Shown: one piece after another, positions 7,414 to 11,391 of the stretch
Layout: the number at the start of each line of letters is the position of its first letter
Position numbering within the stretch: the stretch's first letter is position 1
Source: Rhodocyclaceae bacterium
Lineage (GTDB): Bacteria; Pseudomonadota; Gammaproteobacteria; Burkholderiales; Rhodocyclaceae
NCBI GenBank assembly: GCA_027325905.1
Contig: DAIEEM010000033.1
Coordinates: forward strand, 1 to 11,391
Direction of reading: 5' to 3'
DNA: 11,391 nt
The notes under the pieces: generated by a model
What the model saw: the letters and a program-made list of their open reading frames with translations, nothing else
Databases searched by the model: none
Told to the model about the DNA's origin: nothing
Program-made: the position numbers and the translations under genes

Positions 7414-9087
7414 ATGAAACAAGAGACCAACATCAGCCTGAACCAGTTCGTTTTTTCGCTGTCGCAGGCGCTCGATTTGATCAACCCTGTTCTGGCAGAC
7501 CACCACAAGCGCGTAGCCTACATCGCCCTGCGCGTGGCCGAAGGCATCGGACTCACCGGAAAGGCAAGAGAGGACGTCGTCATCGCCGCCGCTCTGCACG
7601 ACATCGGCACGCTGCCAAACCATCACGTCGCCAACAAGGACTCGCCGGCCTTCATCCTCCGCAGCGCCCGTTTCGGCTTTCAGCTCTTGCAGAAATTCAA
7701 GCCCTTCCGGGTGTCGGCCAATATCGTCCGTTTTCACAACATCGATTGGGCGCATGGCGCAAACCAGGAGATGGAGGGCGAGTCGGTGCCAATCGGCAGC
7801 CATGTCGTCCACCTCTCCAGTTGCGTGAATGGACTGCTGGACAGGACCAAGCCTGTTCTATGGCAGGCGAACGACATCTGCGCGCAGATCAACGAATGGC
7901 GCGGAACCGTTCTGATGCCGGAAGTCGTCGACGCTTTCCTGCGGGCCTCTTCAAACGATTCCTTCTGGCTCGACCTCAATGCCGCCGACCTGTTGCGCCT
8001 GATGTCGGAACGGATGCCTTTCTCCACCGTCGAATTGGATAGCGACGGACTTCTGGACTTCGCCGAACTATTGGCGCAAATGATCGATTTCCGCAGCCGC
8101 TTCACTGCCACCCATTCCAGCGGCGTCGCGGCTACCGCAGGTACGCTCGCCCAACTGTTCGGCTTTCCCGAGTCGGATTGTAAGCGCGTTCTGGTGGCGG
8201 GTTATCTTCATGACTTGGGCAAACTTGCGATCCCGACAGAGTGCCTGGAGAAATCCGGCAAGCTCACCGCGGAGGAGTGGCATGCAGTGCGCAGTCATCC
8301 CTACTACACGTACCGTATTCTGGCGTCGATCACCGGTATCGAAGATATTGCGCTCTGGTGCGGCGTGCACCACGAGCGACTTTGCGGCAACGGCTATCCG
8401 TTTGGCTCAAACGATTCCGGGATTCCGCTGGAAGCAAGGATACTTGCCGTAGCCGACATATTTACCGCACTCGCCGAGGACAGGCCTTACCGCAACGGAC
8501 TGGATCACGAATCTGTGCTCGCCATCATGGGCAAGATGGTCGAGAACTTCGAACTGGACCGCAAGGTGTTCGATGTACTGGTGGCACATTACCCCAAGCT
8601 GGATCGCGCCCGCGTTGCCGCCCAGGAGACGGCGTTAGGGGAATACCGAGGATTCATGGAAGGCCTGGTGACGTTGGATCTTTCCGGTGCCCGTTCCGCC
8701 CATGCCGCCTGGAAGCAGCACCTGCGCGATTACCTGGATGGCCACGGCACGCTGGCGCGAGACCAGATGGTCAGTCACCGCGAATGCGATCTGGGACGCT
8801 GGTATTACCGCGAGGGACTGCATCACTACGGCCATATCCCCGAAATGCACGAGTTGGAGGATCCGCATCGCGTGCTCCACGAGCTTATCGGCGCGTTGGT
8901 CGATCACAGCGAACATGGCAGGTCCGATGCGGCGGAATTTTGCTACGCGCAGATAGCGCCGATCTCCGAGAAAATCGTTCACCTGCTCCAGGTGATCGAG
9001 GACAAGGCAACCCGGACGATGGCGGAACAGGCTGTGGTGCCGAAGTTCATCAATGACCGGGAAGACTTTGACTTGCAGTGCGCATAG
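7414..9087 (+). CDS. Tandem HD / HD-GYP phosphohydrolase with C-terminal CZB zinc-binding domain
   Basis: A 557-residue soluble protein with no membrane segment. The N-terminal half (about 8-200) is an HD-type domain: HHKRVAYIALRVAEGIGL (30-47), LHDIG with H62/D63, and later pieces resembling a decayed HD-GYP core (RFHNIDW at 106-112, HVVHLSSCVNGLLDRTKPV at 130-148). The second half (about 212-395) is a conserved HD-GYP domain: H234, HDLGK (H266/D267), H295, HHERLCGNGYP (319-329, H319/H320) and ADIFTALAEDRPYR (D348). Such domains hydrolyse cyclic di-GMP, so phosphodiesterase activity is predicted. The C-terminus (about 425-525) is a CZB domain with likely zinc ligands H430, C458 (in CDLGRWYY), H485 and H489. 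Zinc would thus be the probable input and c-di-GMP breakdown the output. The start at 7414 gives the usual family N-terminus (SLNQFVFSLSQALDLINPVLA) but lacks a good Shine-Dalgarno; an in-frame ATG at 7318 would add 32 residues. A CZB chemoreceptor gene follows after 86 bp, probably in the same operon. Codon use is less GC-biased than in the upstream genes. Confidence 0.88.
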   Translation: MKQETNISLNQFVFSLSQALDLINPVLADHHKRVAYIALRVAEGIGLTGKAREDVVIAAALHDIGTLPNHHVANKDSPAFILRSARFGFQLLQKFKPFRVSANIVRFHNIDWAHGANQEMEGESVPIGSHVVHLSSCVNGLLDRTKPVLWQANDICAQINEWRGTVLMPEVVDAFLRASSNDSFWLDLNAADLLRLMSERMPFSTVELDSDGLLDFAELLAQMIDFRSRFTATHSSGVAATAGTLAQLFGFPESDCKRVLVAGYLHDLGKLAIPTECLEKSGKLTAEEWHAVRSHPYYTYRILASITGIEDIALWCGVHHERLCGNGYPFGSNDSGIPLEARILAVADIFTALAEDRPYRNGLDHESVLAIMGKMVENFELDRKVFDVLVAHYPKLDRARVAAQETALGEYRGFMEGLVTLDLSGARSAHAAWKQHLRDYLDGHGTLARDQMVSHRECDLGRWYYREGLHHYGHIPEMHELEDPHRVLHELIGALVDHSEHGRSDAAEFCYAQIAPISEKIVHLLQVIEDKATRTMAEQAVVPKFINDREDFDLQCA

Positions 9088-9173
9088 GTTCCACGCCGGC
9101 CAATTGCCGAGAACCGCCATAGAGAAGCTGGAACGGATAGCTGTCTGATCAATTTTGCGATGGGGACTGGTCG

Positions 9174-10298
9174 ATGTTCGGAACCGCACGTAGGCAAGTG
9201 GTAAACCTGGAGCGGCAACTCGCCGCCGCGAGTAAGCGCGAGGCGGAGTTGGCGGCGCGTTGCTTGGTTAGCGAAGCCGCCAGGGCCGACGCCGAAGAAG
9301 ACGGTGCCAGCAAGGCGGACCGGGTGGCATTTTTCGAAGGCCTGACGACCCATCTGCACGAATTTGGCGAATCGACCAAGGCCGTGCAAGCGAGTCTCGC
9401 CAGCCTCGCCAACGCCATGAAGCGCGAAACGCAGGAAGCCGTCCGCGCCTCCGGCGAGACCGCGCAAAGCCAACAAGTGGTGCGCAAGCTCGCCGGGCAT
9501 ATCGAGCATCTGACCGAACGCACCCAGCGCAGTGCCGTCGCCATCGACCAGCTCCACGAACGTACCGGCAAGATCAACGCCATCGTCCAACTGATCAAGG
9601 AGGTCGCGGACCAGACCAATCTGCTCGCGCTCAACGCGGCGATCGAGGCGGCGCGGGCCGGAGAGGCCGGCCGCGGCTTCGCCGTCGTCGCCGACGAGGT
9701 ACGCAAGCTTGCCGAGCGCACGGCCGCGTCGACCACCGAAATTTCCGGCCTGGTTTCCCGTGTCCAGCAGGGGGCGACCAGCCTCAAGGAAATTGCCGAG
9801 GTTAATCCGAAGGAAATGGCGGAGATGCGCGAGGACGGCGAAATTGCCTTTCGCAGCATCGACGATCTGATGCAGATGTCGCAGCACATGACTCAAACCA
9901 TCGCCGCCACGGCTCTGCGCAGCTTCGTCGAAACCGTAAAGAAGGATCACCTGGTCTTCAAGATGGAAATCTACCGCGTCTTCATGGGCATCTCGGAAAA
10001 GGACGCAGACGACTTTTCGAGTCATGCCAACTGCCGCCTCGGCAAGTGGTACTACGAGGGCGACGGTCAGGCCTGTTTTTCGAAGCTGGCCGGTTACGCC
10101 GCAGTCGAACCGCCGCACAAACGCGTCCATGCCCATGGCCAGGCGGCCGTGCGCGCCTACCGCGGCGGCGAGTTTACTGTCGGCCTAACCGAGGTCGGCG
10201 AAATGGAGGCGGCAAGCATGGAAGTGCTCAGCCGTCTAGAATCGATGGCGCAGGCGGGAGAAAGTGACCCGAGCATCCTCTGCGTAGCGGGTCGCTAA
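9174..10298 (+). CDS. Soluble methyl-accepting chemotaxis protein with C-terminal CZB zinc-binding domain
   Basis: A 374-residue cytoplasmic chemoreceptor (TlpD-like layout). It has no membrane segment and no PAS, Cache or HAMP domain. Residues about 5-45 are a charged, likely coiled-coil start. A signalling hairpin runs about 50-250, with the highly conserved tip [41 protein letters not shown] (143-183), the CheA/CheW contact region. The helix passes directly into a CZB domain (about 250-360), with likely zinc ligands H259, C287 (in NCRLGKWYY), H315 and H319. It probably signals zinc, or zinc-thiolate oxidation by hypochlorous acid as described for TlpD, to a CheA kinase. The C-terminus (SILCVAGR) has no CheR-tethering pentapeptide. 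The start is supported by GGGGA seven bases upstream. It lies 86 bp behind the HD-GYP/CZB gene with no terminator visible between them, so co-transcription is likely. Whether the output is motility or another Che-type pathway cannot be told, because no che genes are in the window. Confidence 0.92.
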   Translation: MFGTARRQVVNLERQLAAASKREAELAARCLVSEAARADAEEDGASKADRVAFFEGLTTHLHEFGESTKAVQASLASLANAMKRETQEAVRASGETAQSQQVVRKLAGHIEHLTERTQRSAVAIDQLHERTGKINAIVQLIKEVADQTNLLALNAAIEAARAGEAGRGFAVVADEVRKLAERTAASTTEISGLVSRVQQGATSLKEIAEVNPKEMAEMREDGEIAFRSIDDLMQMSQHMTQTIAATALRSFVETVKKDHLVFKMEIYRVFMGISEKDADDFSSHANCRLGKWYYEGDGQACFSKLAGYAAVEPPHKRVHAHGQAAVRAYRGGEFTVGLTEVGEMEAASMEVLSRLESMAQAGESDPSILCVAGR

Positions 10299-10376
10299 AC
10301 GTACGCGGCGTGCTCGACTTCTTCCGACCGCCCTAGGCGACGGCAGCCGCACCTGGGAAATGAAAGCTGGAGCGGC

Positions 10377-10775
10377 ATGATGAAACTGAATCCATTGATG
10401 CGGTGGCTTGGCGTTGCCGCGGCTGTCGCCGTCGCCCAGCAAGCGCCGGCAAGGGGCGGAATGGGCGGCGAATTGGCATCGGGTGGGCCGGAGTACGGCG
10501 TATGGACTTGGGGCGACATCGACACCCAAACCGTTACCGGGAGTCGATACAGGTTCAGTGCGGATAGCGTCATCGGTTGGCAACTGATGACGCCGGAGGA
10601 ACGCAAGGCATACGGCGGCAAGCTGCGCAGCTTCACGGCCTACGACGCGTGCAAGTCCTATCAAGAAGACCACGACAAGCAGATGACGGCGCGCGCCAAC
10701 GCACAAAAAACCGCGCTGCCCGAAGTTCCCACCGAAGCGTGCGAGCGCATGAAAGCCAAGGGGTTCTTCGACTAG
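10377..10775 (+). CDS. Small exported protein of unknown function
   Basis: A 132-residue protein I cannot assign to a named family. It starts with a typical Sec signal peptide (MMKLNPLMRWLGVAAAVAVAQQAPA, likely cleaved near residue 25-27), so the mature part of about 106 residues should be periplasmic. It has a Gly-rich opening, a middle strand-like part (GVWTWGDIDTQTVTGSRYRF) and a charged helical C-terminal half beginning MTPEERKAYGGKLRSFTAYDACKSY and ending CERMKAKGFFD. The two cysteines of the mature protein (C92, C122) could form a disulphide. The MTPEER element recalls Spy/CpxP-type and other periplasmic stress proteins, but the resemblance is too short to claim kinship. A CTGGAG Shine-Dalgarno precedes adjacent ATG codons at 10377 and 10380; spacing slightly favours the second. 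The gene follows the chemoreceptor by 78 bp in the same direction and may be read with it. Confidence 0.75.
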   Translation: MMKLNPLMRWLGVAAAVAVAQQAPARGGMGGELASGGPEYGVWTWGDIDTQTVTGSRYRFSADSVIGWQLMTPEERKAYGGKLRSFTAYDACKSYQEDHDKQMTARANAQKTALPEVPTEACERMKAKGFFD

Positions 10776-10849
10776 CTCCCGATTCAGGGCGGCGCCAGTC
10801 CGCCTGTCGCACGGTAGCCCAAGGGGAGTCGTGCCCGCCGAATGTCAAT

Positions 10850-10865
10850 TCGTAGAGCACTACGA
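10850..10865. repeat. Inverted repeat TCGTAG-AGCA-CTACGA
   Basis: Perfect 6-bp arms around a 4-nt loop, able to form a small hairpin in RNA or serve as a dyad operator. It has no following T-run, so it is not a convincing intrinsic terminator. Confidence 0.5.
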
Positions 10866-10913
10866 GCCTAACGGCTTTCATGGCGACACCTTCGATTTGG
10901 CTGTTCACGGATT

Positions 10914-10968
10914 TCCTACGGTAGATACACCATCTCCGGGATGTCGGTCATCCCATTTCACCGTAGGA
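10914..10968. repeat. Inverted repeat TCCTACGGT ... ACCGTAGGA
   Basis: Perfect 9-bp arms (10914-10922 and 10960-10968) separated by 37 bp. The left arm overlaps a shorter dyad, CTAC-G-GTAG (10916-10924). The wide spacing suits two inverted binding sites of one regulator better than a simple hairpin. The owner is unknown. Confidence 0.5.
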
Positions 10969-11080
10969 TTTACCGGAAGAGCCCAGATTTGCATTAACGA
11001 TGTGAACCGCCCGAGCCGATACGTCTCCTTACAATTTGCCGCCGGAAGTTACACTCGCAATGTCCATCGCCGGTCGCAGT

Positions 11081-11100
11081 CTTGCGTTAATCTACGCAAG
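11081..11100. repeat. Inverted repeat CTTGCGT-TAATCT-ACGCAAG upstream of the last gene
   Basis: Perfect 7-bp arms around a 6-nt centre, ending 63 bp before the start codon at 11164. It could be an operator at a downstream promoter or a 5'-leader hairpin. It lies just after the TTACA direct repeats, where a promoter would be expected. Confidence 0.5.
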
Positions 11101-11152
11101 GCCGGAAAGATGATGTCGGCCTTGATCAATCGGGTCACCCCTCTAAGAACTC

Positions 11153-11157
11153 AGGAG
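11153..11157 (+). promoter_or_regulatory. Strong ribosome binding site AGGAG
   Basis: AGGAG with a 6-nt spacer to the ATG at 11164 is the best Shine-Dalgarno in the window. It fixes the start of the last gene and suggests efficient translation. Confidence 0.85.
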
Positions 11158-11163
11158 AAAACC

Positions 11164-11391
11164 ATGTCGAAGATTTCCCGCAAACTACTGTCAGTCGCAC
11201 TGCTTTCCGCCTTTACCGCCGCTTCCATTGGCAGTGCCCTTGCGGCCGACGGACAATGGGCCAAGGATCATCCCCGCCGCCAAGAAGTCAATAAGCGCCT
11301 GAACAACCAAAACAAACGCATTCACCAGGAAGTGAAGGAAGGTGAGATCAACAAGGGGCAAGCGAAGAACTTGCACAAGGAGGATCGCCAA
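11164..11391 (+). CDS. Small exported, highly charged protein of unknown function (3' end outside window)
   Basis: The first 76 residues of a gene that runs off the window. A clear Sec signal peptide (MSKISRKLLSVALLSAFTAASIGSALA, cleavage after ALA at about residue 27) is followed by a hydrophilic, Lys/Glu/Asn/Gln-rich helical stretch with QWAKDHPRRQEVNKRLNNQNKRIHQEVKEGEINKGQAKNLHKED. I associate this pattern (HPRR..VN.RL..QN.RI..EVK.GE....QA..LH.ED) with short uncharacterised periplasmic proteins common in betaproteobacteria, but I know no established function. The start is certain from the AGGAG at 11153-11157. The long repeat-rich leader suggests its own regulated promoter rather than read-through from the gene ending at 10775. 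Lower GC and AAC/AAG-rich codons set it apart from the pump genes and may reflect high expression. Confidence 0.85.
   Translation, partial: MSKISRKLLSVALLSAFTAASIGSALAADGQWAKDHPRRQEVNKRLNNQNKRIHQEVKEGEINKGQAKNLHKEDRQ

Larger units (their letters stand above)
10776..11163. other. Non-coding region with several inverted repeats, likely regulatory leader
   Basis: No open frame of useful length with a ribosome site lies here. The stretch is more A/T-rich than the genes around it. It holds three inverted repeats (listed separately) and recurring ACGGTAG-type elements: 10811-10817, 10918-10924 (within CCTACGGTAG) and inverted at 10960-10967. Two TTACA elements lie 20 bp apart (11029-11033, 11049-11053). 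TACAAT (11030-11035) and TACACT (11050-11055) resemble -10 boxes, but neither has a good -35 at normal distance. A weak GGCGG/CCGCC hairpin at 10788-10804 follows the preceding gene without a T-tract. The region probably carries the promoter and control sites of the gene at 11164. Confidence 0.5.

Noticed and set aside
10788..10804. GGCGG/CCGCC hairpin as an intrinsic terminator after the gene ending at 10775
   Set aside because: The stem is only five base pairs and no T-tract follows.
10577..10855. A 92-codon plus-strand frame overlapping the small exported protein
   Set aside because: It is in another frame of a gene with a signal peptide and ribosome site, has no ribosome site itself, and its composition looks like shadow sequence.

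Overview
The window is GC-rich DNA, strongly so up to about 7.2 kb and less so afterwards. It looks like chromosome from a Gram-negative proteobacterium, most likely a betaproteobacterium (Rhodocyclaceae-like is a guess from protein style, not proven). The evidence is a tripartite RND efflux system with an outer-membrane lipoprotein, an EnvZ/OmpR pair, CZB-domain signalling proteins, and a small exported protein of a type I associate with betaproteobacteria. No rRNA, tRNA, CRISPR, insertion sequence or phage gene was seen.

Layout. Bases 1-5089 (+) hold the end of an efflux operon: the C-terminal 190 residues of an MdtB-like RND permease, a complete MdtC-like RND permease, and a NodT-type outer-membrane factor lipoprotein. 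The genes are joined by two ATGA stop/start overlaps. The membrane-fusion protein (MdtA-like) presumably lies upstream, outside the window. Bases 5116-7169 (-) hold a convergent EnvZ-like sensor kinase and OmpR-like regulator, translationally coupled by a GTGA overlap and ending 26 bp from the efflux operon.

From 7414 (+) a different block begins, with more A/T in third codon positions. It has a 557-residue protein with a degenerate N-terminal HD-GYP-like half, an intact HD-GYP half (predicted c-di-GMP phosphodiesterase) and a C-terminal CZB zinc-binding domain. It is followed at 9174 by a membrane-free chemoreceptor that also ends in a CZB domain. The proposed zinc ligands (His, Cys, His, His) have nearly identical spacing in both proteins. 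The pair looks like a zinc-responsive signalling module, one output going to c-di-GMP and one to a chemotaxis-type kinase array. This is the most interesting system in the window.

Bases 10377-11391 (+) hold two small exported proteins of unknown function. The second runs off the window. They are separated by about 390 bp of non-coding DNA with three inverted repeats and a recurring ACGGTAG motif, which looks like a regulatory region for the second gene.
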